Assembly (NCBI GenBank): GCA_031254685.1
Contig: JAIRTZ010000147.1
Location: forward strand, 1-9,395
Direction of reading: 5' to 3'
Length of the DNA stretch: 9,395 nt
DNA from: Methanomassiliicoccaceae archaeon
GTDB taxonomy: Archaea; Thermoplasmatota; Thermoplasmata; Methanomassiliicoccales; Methanomethylophilaceae
Shown: positions 1 through 6,760 of the stretch, piece by piece
Position numbering within the stretch: position 1 is the stretch's first letter
Layout of the letters: each line of letters begins with the position of its first letter
The notes under the pieces: generated by a model
Told to the model about the DNA's origin: nothing
What the model saw: the letters and a program-made list of their open reading frames with translations, nothing else
Database searches by the model: none
Position numbers and translations under genes: made by a program

Positions 1-1494
1 GTAAAGGAAAAGGCGGCGAAGAAGGTCTTCGACGACGATTGGGATGATGATTTTATCGAGGACGACCTGATCCCGGACGACGGGTCGGGCGATGACGATT
101 GGGACGAGGATGAGGAGACCCCCGTAAAAAAGAAGAAGGAAGCGCCTCCCGCCCCCGTGAAGAAGCAGGAACCGCCGGCAAAGAAGCAGGAGGCACCCGC
201 ACCTCCGAAAGCACCGGAGAAGGTACCGGACGTCAGAAAGAAGGAGGAGCCTGCGCCTAGGCGCGAGGAACCGCCCGCAAGGAAACAGGAAGTGCCGCCC
301 CCGGCCCCCGCTCCGAAGCGCGAGGAACCGCCGGCAAAGAAGCAGGATGCGCCCGCGCCTCCGAAGGCGCCGGAGAAGGTCCCGGAACCCGTGAAAAAGA
401 AAGAAGAACCGCCTGCGAAGAAATGGGAGGCCCCGGCCCCCATGAAGAAGGAGGAGCCTCCCGCTAAGAGGCCGGAGCCTCCTGCTCCCGTTCCCGCACC
501 GAAGGCCGAGCCGCCGAAGGAGGCGGAGCGCAAACTCTCCTGGAAAGAGAGACTGAAGCTCGGCAAGCAGGAAAAGATCGCCGCGAAGGAGGCCGCCGAA
601 GAGAAGAAACACGAAGGGCCTGCGGATGAGGGGCTTGTCGGCGAAAAAGGAAAGAAGATCAAGGAGCGCGGCCTGGACGAGGTGCTTTGGGAATTGGAAG
701 TTGCGCTGATGGAGGCGGACGTCGCCCTCCCGGTCGTGGAGGAGATAAAGAACGGCGTTCGCGAGGACCTCATGGGAAAACGCCACGCACGCGGCTATGA
801 GCTCGGGGAGGTCGTCGAGATATCCCTGAAGAACGCCATAATGAAGATCCTGAAACCGAACGAGTTCGATTTTGACGCGTGGTTCGACACCAAAGAGAGA
901 CCCGTGGTGATCATGTTCGTCGGCATCAACGGAACGGGGAAGACAACGGCCATCGCGAAGGTCGCGAACCGCCTGATGAAAAAGGGGAAGACCGTGGTGC
1001 TCGCCGCGGCCGACACGTTCAGGGCGGGCGCGATAGAGCAGCTGACGATACACTCGGAAAGATTGGACTGCAAGATCGTGAAGCACGCCGCCGGCGCGGA
1101 CCCCGCCGCCGTCGCGTTCGATGCGATCGAGCATGCGAAGGCGAAGCACAAGGACGTTGTGCTCGTGGACACCGCGGGACGCATGCAGACCAACAGCAAT
1201 TTAATGGACGAGATGAAGAAGATCAAGAAGGTCGCAAAACCGGACCTGGTGATGTTCGTGGGCGATTCGCTTGCCGGCAACGACGCGGTCGAACAGGCGC
1301 GCGCGTTCGACGCGGCGATAGGCGTGGACGCGATAATGCTGACAAAGATAGACGCCGACTCCAAGGGAGGCGCCGCATTATCGATAGCGCACACGATCGG
1401 CAAACCGATAGCGTTCGTCTCCAACGGGCAGGAATACGATCAGATCGTGAAGTTCAACGCGAAGTGGATGATGGACCGTCTGTTCGAGGACTGA
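1..1494 (+). CDS. ftsY: Signal recognition particle receptor FtsY (5' partial)
   Basis: SRP receptor GTPase that docks SRP-ribosome complexes at the membrane for co-translational insertion. The frame is open from base 1, so the gene starts upstream; the GTG at 157 is only an internal codon. Counting codons from base 1: an acidic stretch at 11-39 with two DDDW motifs, a Pro/Lys/Glu-rich linker at about 40-178, a helical N domain at about 218-295, then the G domain. GTPase motifs are GINGTGKTT (308), DTFRAGAIEQL (338), DTAGR (390) and TKIDADSKGG (448), in the FtsY rather than Ffh pattern. No M domain follows, which excludes SRP54. Archaeal FtsY proteins often carry a charged N-terminal extension, but this one is unusually long and contains a repeat. 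The gene ends 27 bases from the convergent Fic gene. Confidence 0.95.
   Translation, partial: VKEKAAKKVFDDDWDDDFIEDDLIPDDGSGDDDWDEDEETPVKKKKEAPPAPVKKQEPPAKKQEAPAPPKAPEKVPDVRKKEEPAPRREEPPARKQEVPPPAPAPKREEPPAKKQDAPAPPKAPEKVPEPVKKKEEPPAKKWEAPAPMKKEEPPAKRPEPPAPVPAPKAEPPKEAERKLSWKERLKLGKQEKIAAKEAAEEKKHEGPADEGLVGEKGKKIKERGLDEVLWELEVALMEADVALPVVEEIKNGVREDLMGKRHARGYELGEVVEISLKNAIMKILKPNEFDFDAWFDTKERPVVIMFVGINGTGKTTAIAKVANRLMKKGKTVVLAAADTFRAGAIEQLTIHSERLDCKIVKHAAGADPAAVAFDAIEHAKAKHKDVVLVDTAGRMQTNSNLMDEMKKIKKVAKPDLVMFVGDSLAGNDAVEQARAFDAAIGVDAIMLTKIDADSKGGAALSIAHTIGKPIAFVSNGQEYDQIVKFNAKWMMDRLFED
172..384 (+). repeat. In-gene repeat in the ftsY linker
   Basis: Two copies of a 57-base unit lie at 172-228 and 328-384, 156 bases (52 codons) apart. 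They differ at 6 of 57 bases by eye and encode PPAKKQ(E/D)APAPPKAPEKVP, with one residue changed. Five of the six base changes are silent third-position changes, so the repeat is being kept at protein level. Degenerate EEPPAK motifs fill the space between the copies and continue to about 480. Confidence 0.8.
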
Positions 1495-1521
1495 GTCCCC
1501 GTGCGGGTCCGGTCGATCCCC

Positions 1522-2406
1522 TTATATGTCGTCATCCGGCTCCTCATAGTAATATGAGTGCTCTATCCCTTTCATGAGGATCTCGCGGTCGTCTATCCTG
1601 TCGGTCAGCGCCCCCCGCAGAAGCTCTCTTATCCCGGTGTCCCCGAGGACGCTCCTCCGCATCGCGGAAAGATAATCATGCTTATCGACCATTCTCCAAT
1701 CCACACATTTCTTGATGTTCTTTTTCAGGATCTGGTCCAGCCATATGCGGGCGCTTCTGCCGTTGCCCTCCATGAACGGGTGGGCCGCGTTCATCTCGAT
1801 ATATTTCGCTATGATCTCCTCGTATGTGGTTTCGGGCATTTTCTCTATTTTTTTCATGGTGTCGTGCAGATAGAGCGCATCGGCGAACTTGGATCCGCCT
1901 TTGCTTATGTTCCGGTCGCGTATCCTGCCTGCGAACGTATAAAGCCCTCCGAAAAGGTATTTGTGAATTTGTATCAGGCCGTTCGCCGTGCCCGTCTCTA
2001 TCTTGTGGATCGCACCCGTGTCAAAAAGCTGTTTTGCCTTTTGCATGCTCAGTTCGTCGACCGTGCTCCGTGCGTTCTCGGAGAACCAGCGTTTGAACGG
2101 TTCGGCGCGCTTCCCGGGAATGAATTGTATGAGCTGCAATATCTGCTCGGTGTCCGCGGCGTCGGTGACGCGCATCTTTCCGTCGGGCGATCGCATTTTC
2201 AAAGCGTTACAATTTGTAACGGTTTCATTTCCCTCGTCCTTCAGGCGCTTCTTCAGTACGCGCCAATATGCGGCGGGGCTTTCGCTCTCCGTCAAAACCC
2301 CTACGATGTCGACGACGGAATACAGCCGCCTCTGACCGGCCTCGTCCCAGACCGAACGGATCTCTCTGTCATCAAAGATACGGACGATGCCATTGTTCTC
2401 GTTCAT
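1522..2406 (-). CDS. Bro-N domain / class III Fic AMP-transferase fusion protein
   Basis: Predicted Fic-family AMP-transferase of 294 residues. Residues about 10-110 look like a Bro-N domain as found in phage antirepressors (IRSVWDEAGQ, SVVDIVGVL, SPDGKMRVTDAADTE, PGKRAEPFKRWF). Residues about 120-289 are a Fic domain: GLIQIHKYLFGGLYTFAG, NISKGG, the catalytic loop HPFMEGNGRSAR (209-220) and a C-terminal SYYYEE (284-289). The Fic part closely resembles Neisseria NmFic as I remember it, including a C-terminal inhibitory helix SYYYEG, so it is class III. The Glu that blocks ATP is kept, but the next residue is Glu rather than Gly/Asn. The start at 2406 is chosen over an in-frame ATG at 2442 because AGGAG lies 5 bases before it; the 2442 start would overlap the M20 gene. 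It is probably co-transcribed with the M20 gene, 26 bases upstream. The target is unknown. Confidence 0.88.
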   Translation of the reverse strand: MNENNGIVRIFDDREIRSVWDEAGQRRLYSVVDIVGVLTESESPAAYWRVLKKRLKDEGNETVTNCNALKMRSPDGKMRVTDAADTEQILQLIQFIPGKRAEPFKRWFSENARSTVDELSMQKAKQLFDTGAIHKIETGTANGLIQIHKYLFGGLYTFAGRIRDRNISKGGSKFADALYLHDTMKKIEKMPETTYEEIIAKYIEMNAAHPFMEGNGRSARIWLDQILKKNIKKCVDWRMVDKHDYLSAMRRSVLGDTGIRELLRGALTDRIDDREILMKGIEHSYYYEEPDDDI

Positions 2407-2411
2407 GTTAT

Positions 2412-2416
2412 CTCCT
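2412..2416 (-). promoter_or_regulatory. Shine-Dalgarno site of the Fic gene
   Basis: AGGAG on the minus strand, 5 bases (ATAAC) before the ATG at 2406. It decides the start codon. It also suits translation of a second gene within a transcript, whereas most genes in this window lack such a site and look leaderless. Confidence 0.75.
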
Positions 2417-2432
2417 GTCGTGTTATCCGTGA

Positions 2433-3653
2433 TCAGACGCATAATTTATGGAACAGCGTCGCGAACACTTTTGCATCGGACACCAGATTGTCAAGCTCGC
2501 AGTACTCGTTCGGCTGATGCAGCGACCCGCCGCCTGTCTGCCACACGTACGCGTTGTATCCCGCCAGTCTGAAGAAGTTGGCGCATGTGCCCCCGCCGAC
2601 GCCGACCACTTCCGGTCCTTTTCCTATGACCGATGATATTGAATCGAACAGCGCCCTGAATTCCGGGCATTCGGTGTCGGACGGCCTTCCGGACCGCGTC
2701 CTCTGGTCCGCGGAAACGGTTATCTTCGCGCCTGTCCTCTTCTCCCATTCCGCGCCGAGCTCTTTCGCATATGCGATGAGATCGTCCGGATCGTACCTCG
2801 GCAATAACCGTATGTCAAGCCAGAACTCGTGATATCCCGGTATCGTGTTGACATTGCCGACGGTCGCGATGCTCTTCGTCGGCTCGACCGTTGACGCCGG
2901 TGGCCTGAAGAGCGGGTCGCTGACCGGATATTTCTTTTCCAATTTGTCGAGAACGTCGACGAGCATCTTTGCGCTTACGCGGAACGCGTTCAGCCCCTTC
3001 TGCGGCGTCGACCCGTGCGTCTGTTTCCCTTCGATCGCGAACTTGATCCACACCAGGTGCTTTTCCGCGACCTCCACCATCGTCCCGCCGGGGACGCCCC
3101 AGTCGGGAACGACGAAAACGTCATCCGGTCCGAAGAATCCCGCGTTGATCAGGTGCTCTATGCCCATCGCGCTGGTCGTCTCCTCGTCGGCGACTATCGC
3201 AAGCCCTATCGACCTCTTCGTGAGTTTGCCGAGTTCGAAGAACTTGGCCGCATATATCGACGAAATGATCGCCTGACCGTTATCCTCCGTCCCCAGCCCG
3301 TATATCCTGCCGTCCTTCACGGTCGGTTCGTACGGAGGCGTCTTCCATTCGTCAAGGTCGCCCGGCAGCACCGTATCGAGATGCGATATGATCCACACCG
3401 TCCCTTTTCCGCTGCCGTTCTTCTTTGCGAGTATGTTCGGCCTCATAACGGAGGGATCGTGCATGTCCTTCACGTCAACGCGTTCGACGCTGTCGAAATC
3501 CTTCAGGAATTCCGTCACCTTATCGGCGCGGTGCCCCTCGCCCTTGCCGCCGTTGAGCGGCCCGATGGCGGGCATTCGGATCATTGCCGTCACATCCGCT
3601 GTCATGTCGTTGCGCGAGGCTTCTATCTTTTTGAGAATGTCGGGGAGACGCAT
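2433..3653 (-). CDS. M20 family metallo-hydrolase (DapE/ArgE-like)
   Basis: Zinc-dependent amidohydrolase or peptidase of 406 residues, predicted cytoplasmic. The M20 metal and catalytic residues are all visible: His91 in SHLDTV, Asp124 in GTEDNGQ, the Glu157-Glu158 pair in ADEET, Asp184 in VPDWG and His379 in GGSLHQPNEY. The dimerisation (lid) domain begins around residue 195 with KFAIEGKQTHGSTPQKGLNA, where His213 is the usual lid histidine. The length fits archaeal members that databases label succinyl-diaminopimelate desuccinylase or, wrongly, diaminopimelate aminotransferase. Sequence alone does not settle the substrate: desuccinylase, deacetylase, carboxypeptidase and dipeptidase are all possible. 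A TATA-like box 20-31 bases before the ATG suggests a leaderless transcript, and the Fic gene follows after 26 bases. Confidence 0.9.
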   Translation of the reverse strand: MRLPDILKKIEASRNDMTADVTAMIRMPAIGPLNGGKGEGHRADKVTEFLKDFDSVERVDVKDMHDPSVMRPNILAKKNGSGKGTVWIISHLDTVLPGDLDEWKTPPYEPTVKDGRIYGLGTEDNGQAIISSIYAAKFFELGKLTKRSIGLAIVADEETTSAMGIEHLINAGFFGPDDVFVVPDWGVPGGTMVEVAEKHLVWIKFAIEGKQTHGSTPQKGLNAFRVSAKMLVDVLDKLEKKYPVSDPLFRPPASTVEPTKSIATVGNVNTIPGYHEFWLDIRLLPRYDPDDLIAYAKELGAEWEKRTGAKITVSADQRTRSGRPSDTECPEFRALFDSISSVIGKGPEVVGVGGGTCANFFRLAGYNAYVWQTGGGSLHQPNEYCELDNLVSDAKVFATLFHKLCV

Positions 3654-3672
3654 ATGCCACTGTGACGTTTCG

Positions 3673-3684
3673 TTATAATAAATA
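3673..3684 (-). promoter_or_regulatory. Archaeal TATA box for the M20-Fic operon
   Basis: The minus strand reads TATTTATTATAA at -31 to -20 from the M20 ATG, preceded by purine-rich CAAAGA that could be a BRE. Transcription would start at or very near the ATG. It lies in the 88-base gap after the thiolase gene. Confidence 0.6.
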
Positions 3685-3704
3685 TCTTTGCTGATACCGC
3701 GTCC

Positions 3705-3721
3705 GCGGCGGTGCCCGCCGC
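3705..3721 (-). terminator. Possible hairpin after the thiolase gene
   Basis: GCGGCGG and CCGCCGC form a 7-bp GC-only stem with a 3-base loop, about 20 bases past the thiolase stop. No T-run follows directly, although an AT-rich stretch (the M20 promoter) begins about 20 bases further on. Archaeal termination depends mainly on T-tracts, so this is a weak call. Confidence 0.25.
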
Positions 3722-3741
3722 CGCCGTTCCGGCGCCCCGTC

Positions 3742-4929
3742 TCAGTATCTGCGGACGATCATCGGCACCGCATTGCCGCCGCCGAGGCACAGCGTTCCGA
3801 GGCCGACGTCCTTTTTACGGTCGATCAGCGCGTGGACAAGCGTCGTGAGGACGCGTGCGCCGGAGCATCCTATCGGATGTCCCAGCGCGACCGCTCCGCC
3901 GTTGACGTTGAACCTTTCGTCGGGTACCGCGAATGCCCTCTGCACCGCGAGCGACGCGGCCGCGAAGGCCTCGTTGTGCTCAAAGAGATCGATATCGTCG
4001 GCCTTCATCCCCGCCTGCTTAAGAACATACTCCGTGGTCGGGATCGGCGCCTCCATGATGTGTTCCGGAAGAACTCCGCGTTCGCCGTACGCGACTATCG
4101 ACGCCAGCGGCTTCAGGCCGTGCTCCTTCGCGTACGCGCCGGATGTTATGACAAGAGCGGCACCGCCGTCGCTCAGCTGCGACGCGTTGCCGGCGGTCAC
4201 GATGCCGTCGTTCCTGAACACGGGCCTCAGTTTGGCCAGTGCCTCCGCGGTCGTGTCGTCCCTTACGCCTTCGTCGGTATCGACGATGATGTCTCCTTTC
4301 TTTTGCTTGATCGTCACCGGCACGATTTCGTTCTTGAATTTTCCGTTCTTGATCGCGGCCGCCGCCTTCATGTGGCTTTCGTACGAGAATTTATCGGAGT
4401 CCGCGCGTGATATGCCGCACCTCTGCGCTGTGATCGCCGCCGTGTGGCCCATATGCATATCGTTGAAAATTTCCCAAAGACCGTCATGGACCATCGCATC
4501 CTTTACCGCTTGATCGTTCATCTTGTATCCCCATCTCGCCCCCGGCATCAGGTACGGCGCGCCGCTCATGCTCTCCATGCCTCCGGCAACGATCACGCTG
4601 CGGCGTCCCGCCTTTATCGCGTCCGCGGCGCACATCGCCGCTTTCATCCCTGAGCCGCATACCGCGTTGACGGTCGTCGCGCCTATCTCTACGGGGAGGC
4701 CTCCGTGCAGCGCCGCCTGCCTCGCCGGGTTTTGACCGAGGCCCGCGGATATGACGTTGCCCATGATGCATTCTTCCGCGTCCTTTGCGTCTATGCCCGA
4801 GCGTTTCACCGCTTCGCGGACGGCGATCGCACCGAGTTCCGTCGCTTTGATGTCGGCTAACGCCTTACCGTATTTCCCGATCGGCGTTCTTACAGCACTG
4901 AGGATCACAACTTCGTCCATTGCATTCAT
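3742..4929 (-). CDS. Acetyl-CoA C-acetyltransferase (bacterial-type thiolase)
   Basis: Thiolase of 395 residues, the usual size for the AtoB/PhaA group. It condenses two acetyl-CoA to acetoacetyl-CoA or runs the reverse cleavage. Catalytic residues are present: Cys91 in VNAVCGSGMKA, the NEAFA block (319-323), His351 in GHPIGCSGAR and Cys381 in CLGGGNA. Having both cysteines and GHPIGCSG marks a classical biosynthetic/degradative thiolase, not the archaeal thiolase that works with HMG-CoA synthase and a DUF35 protein; neither partner is adjacent. It could feed the mevalonate pathway or another acyl-CoA route. A TATA-like box upstream implies its own leaderless transcript. An in-frame ATG three codons later (4920) is an alternative start, but the promoter spacing favours 4929. 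Confidence 0.93.
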   Translation of the reverse strand: MNAMDEVVILSAVRTPIGKYGKALADIKATELGAIAVREAVKRSGIDAKDAEECIMGNVISAGLGQNPARQAALHGGLPVEIGATTVNAVCGSGMKAAMCAADAIKAGRRSVIVAGGMESMSGAPYLMPGARWGYKMNDQAVKDAMVHDGLWEIFNDMHMGHTAAITAQRCGISRADSDKFSYESHMKAAAAIKNGKFKNEIVPVTIKQKKGDIIVDTDEGVRDDTTAEALAKLRPVFRNDGIVTAGNASQLSDGGAALVITSGAYAKEHGLKPLASIVAYGERGVLPEHIMEAPIPTTEYVLKQAGMKADDIDLFEHNEAFAAASLAVQRAFAVPDERFNVNGGAVALGHPIGCSGARVLTTLVHALIDRKKDVGLGTLCLGGGNAVPMIVRRY

Positions 4930-4952
4930 TGTGCCTGCTTATTTTTTGTGCG

Positions 4953-4961
4953 TATTTATTA
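4953..4961 (-). promoter_or_regulatory. TATA box for the thiolase gene
   Basis: The minus strand reads TAATAAATA at -32 to -24 from the ATG at 4929, inside the 39-base gap after tiaS. No Shine-Dalgarno sequence is clear, so a leaderless mRNA is likely. Confidence 0.55.
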
Positions 4962-4968
4962 CTGTCGG

Positions 4969-6291
4969 TCATGCTATACGACTATTGACGAACTCGACCC
5001 TTTGTTCCTCGTTCATCCGCTTGAGCGGTTTCGATAAATGGCGGCGGGCGGATGCGGGCGGCTCGTACCATCCCGCGACCGCCCAGCGGGTCTCCTTTTC
5101 GATCTTCGGTTCCTTGGACCTGGTGTGGCATTCCCTGCACCTGTACCCCTGACCCCTGCCTATCGACTGCATCCGTTTGCCGCACGATGCGCAGACGGGG
5201 TTCGACGTCTTCGTATATTTTTCCGCGAGGCGCGTCACGTTCACCTTTTCCGCGTTGAATGTTCTCGGTTCGTCGCGCATCTCCCCGAGCACCGTTATCC
5301 CGTCCCCGGGGATCAGATTGTCGAAGAGCATCCTGAACTCCTTTGACGGTTCGTACGCGGCGCACGTTATTATTCCGTATCTTGTGTCGATGTCGATGAA
5401 CGAGTGGCCGCCGTGTATGCGCTTCGCATACGCGCATACGGTGCCGGCGATCTCGTAGGAGCGGTTCTCCGTTATCTCCCCGGCGGCACGGATGATGTGG
5501 TCGTCCGTCCCCTGGTTTGTCAGGAAGGTCACCCATCTGTCGATCTTCTCGGTGCGCAGGTGCATCGCCGCGTTCATTGTCTCCTCTTCGTCGTCACCTC
5601 TCAGACCGAACAGCACCGGACACGGTGTGGACGGTATCATCGTCACCTTCTGCGCCCTCTCCTCCCAGCTGTTGAACGTTCCCGGGAACATGGTGTCCAT
5701 CTCTCTGACGGACGCGGGGTCGAATTCCCTTTCGGTGCCCCACCGTTCCTTCGCGCGGTACGCGAGGACCTCATACGTGCTGTCGCCGGGCTCCCACGCC
5801 ATGGCGCACGCCGCTCCGATCACCCCGCGGCCGTTGCCCAGTTCGAACACACTCGCGCCTATGCGCTCAAGTTCCTTTCTTACGTATCCTTTTTCGATGA
5901 TCCTGCTCACGCCCTCTTTGTAAAGGGACGCGGGCGGTCTTTCCGCGGAGACAACGAGCCCGGGGTCGGAGCCCTCGGAGCGGTTGCGCTCTATGATCGG
6001 TATTATCGTTTCAACGAGCTCCGACGCGTCCGGTTCCCACGGGGCTGCGGCGGCGGAACAAAATATGTCCCTTCCGCCGAACGCGCCTATCCTTCTCTTT
6101 CCGCCCGTCCCTTTGCCTACGCGTAACGTAAGCGCTCCGTTGCCTCTCGTTTTCCACGGGACCGCGGGATTCAGACGGACAAGCCGCGGGTTGCCGATGA
6201 TGTCGTACCGCAACTCGCGGATGATCTCCGTCATGAGATACGAGGTGCAGTTCCCGGTGCGGGAGTCGGTGTCGTCTACGGCAATGAACAC
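4969..6291 (-). CDS. tiaS: tRNA(Ile2) 2-agmatinylcytidine synthetase TiaS
   Basis: TiaS attaches agmatine to C34 of tRNA-Ile(CAU) using ATP, making agmatidine so that archaea read AUA as isoleucine. The 440-residue protein starts with the diagnostic FIAVDDTDSRTGNCTSYL (Asp6, Asp7, Asp9). It continues with RLVRLNPAVPWKTRGNGA, the kinase-like block TMIPSTPCPVLFGLRG (about 217-232) and FLTNQGTDDH. An OB-fold region lies at about 275-355, and a zinc ribbon is formed by Cys367, Cys370, Cys385 and Cys388 (CASC, CREC). Length and domain order match the family. The start is a GTG just before the conserved FIAVDDTDS, as in other members. A TATA-like box at -29 to -21 makes a leaderless transcript likely, separate from the small gene 43 bases upstream. 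Confidence 0.97.
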   Translation of the reverse strand: MFIAVDDTDSRTGNCTSYLMTEIIRELRYDIIGNPRLVRLNPAVPWKTRGNGALTLRVGKGTGGKRRIGAFGGRDIFCSAAAAPWEPDASELVETIIPIIERNRSEGSDPGLVVSAERPPASLYKEGVSRIIEKGYVRKELERIGASVFELGNGRGVIGAACAMAWEPGDSTYEVLAYRAKERWGTEREFDPASVREMDTMFPGTFNSWEERAQKVTMIPSTPCPVLFGLRGDDEEETMNAAMHLRTEKIDRWVTFLTNQGTDDHIIRAAGEITENRSYEIAGTVCAYAKRIHGGHSFIDIDTRYGIITCAAYEPSKEFRMLFDNLIPGDGITVLGEMRDEPRTFNAEKVNVTRLAEKYTKTSNPVCASCGKRMQSIGRGQGYRCRECHTRSKEPKIEKETRWAVAGWYEPPASARRHLSKPLKRMNEEQRVEFVNSRIA

Positions 6292-6311
6292 AATGGCGCC
6301 AGGTTCTCGGT

Positions 6312-6320
6312 TTATTTAAA
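6312..6320 (-). promoter_or_regulatory. TATA box for tiaS
   Basis: The minus strand reads TTTAAATAA at -29 to -21 from the GTG start, in the 43-base gap. It supports the GTG start and a leaderless message. Confidence 0.6.
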
Positions 6321-6334
6321 TGTCGTTCGCACCG

Positions 6335-6655
6335 TCACCATACGCCGCCCGGTGCGATCGCGTCGACGAAGAACATGTTGCCGTCCGGAGAGAAGCTCCC
6401 CGTCAGCCTGCACAGGGACGGCGTCCCGGGGATCCCGGCCCCGGAAAAGCATCTGAACTCGTTCCCGTTCAGATCCGTTATCCTGAACGTCGTCCCGTTC
6501 TTGGTCTCGTTCGGATCGGATATCACGCCTGTGATCTCCGTTATCCCGTTGCCGTCTGTTCCTTCGGTGTTGAACGACCCAACGGCGCAGATCACAATGA
6601 GCATGAGAACGGCGGCCGCCGAGAAGAGTATATACTTGTCTTTGAGGAATGCCAT
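6335..6655 (-). CDS. Small membrane-anchored protein with a predicted OB-like domain
   Basis: Protein of 106 residues of unknown function. Residues about 8-27 (YILFSAAAVLMLIVICAVGS) form one hydrophobic segment after the short charged start MAFLKDK, so it is a signal anchor or uncleaved signal with the rest outside. The exported part, about 75 residues, is rich in Gly, Thr and Asn: ITEITGVISDP, GTTFRITDLNGNEFRCF, LCRLTGSFSPDGNMFFVDAI. This alternation suggests a small beta-barrel of OB type, like the short tRNA_anti-like or CcmE-like domains; that is inferred from pattern only. Two cysteines (FRCF, LCRL) could form a disulfide. It has its own TATA-like box and probably a leaderless message, and lies 43 bases before tiaS. 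A role linked to tiaS is not implied. Confidence 0.75.
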   Translation of the reverse strand: MAFLKDKYILFSAAAVLMLIVICAVGSFNTEGTDGNGITEITGVISDPNETKNGTTFRITDLNGNEFRCFSGAGIPGTPSLCRLTGSFSPDGNMFFVDAIAPGGVW

Positions 6656-6674
6656 GGAGTTCTATCGGCGTCCG

Positions 6675-6683
6675 GTATAATAG
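6675..6683 (-). promoter_or_regulatory. TATA box for the small membrane protein
   Basis: The minus strand reads CTATTATAC at -28 to -20 from the ATG at 6655. A short inverted repeat lies 9 bases upstream of it, where an activator or repressor could bind. Confidence 0.55.
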
Positions 6684-6692
6684 ACGGCGATA

Positions 6693-6713
6693 CTACAGTT
6701 ATACTAACTGCAG
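6693..6713. repeat. 9-bp imperfect inverted repeat, possible operator
   Basis: CTACAGTTA, spacer TAC, TAACTGCAG: nine-base arms with one mismatch. It sits just upstream of the TATA box of the small membrane protein and directly abuts the ORB-like element at 6714. It could be a transcription factor site or part of the origin. Confidence 0.45.
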
Positions 6714-6742
6714 ACACCCCCACCCCTTTATTTCCGGTGGAA
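6714..6742 (-). repeat. ORB-like origin recognition box, left copy
   Basis: Read on the minus strand: TTCCACCGGAAA, then TA, then AAGGGGTGGGGGTGT. It matches the element at 8259-8287 at 27 of 29 positions in inverted orientation. A GGAAA core followed by a G-string is the form of archaeal ORBs, which are bound by the Orc1/Cdc6 winged helix (core) and AAA+ domain (G-string). It lies between two small genes and near the initiator gene, as expected of an origin. Confidence 0.75.
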
Positions 6743-6760
6743 AGAATATGACGCGGACGG

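Noticed and set aside
157..1494. GTG at 157 as the start of ftsY
   Set aside because: The same frame is open and clearly coding back to base 1, with an acidic stretch that continues into the linker, and there is no Shine-Dalgarno or TATA box before 157.
1498..1507. CCCG-TG-CGGG hairpin between ftsY and the Fic gene as a shared terminator
   Set aside because: Only a 4-bp stem with a 2-base loop and no T-run on either strand; easily chance in GC-rich DNA.
1522..2442. Upstream ATG at 2442 for the Fic gene
   Set aside because: It would overlap the M20 stop codon and lacks a Shine-Dalgarno, while the ATG at 2406 has AGGAG 5 bases before it.
1558..2517. Long open frame of 319 codons on the plus strand opposite the Fic gene
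   Set aside because: Antisense shadow of the Bro-N/Fic gene. The product has no family motif, while the minus strand has the full HPFxEGNGR motif.
3688..4410. Arg-rich open frame opposite the thiolase gene
   Set aside because: High-GC antisense shadow with biased composition. Thiolase motifs run through the whole minus-strand frame.
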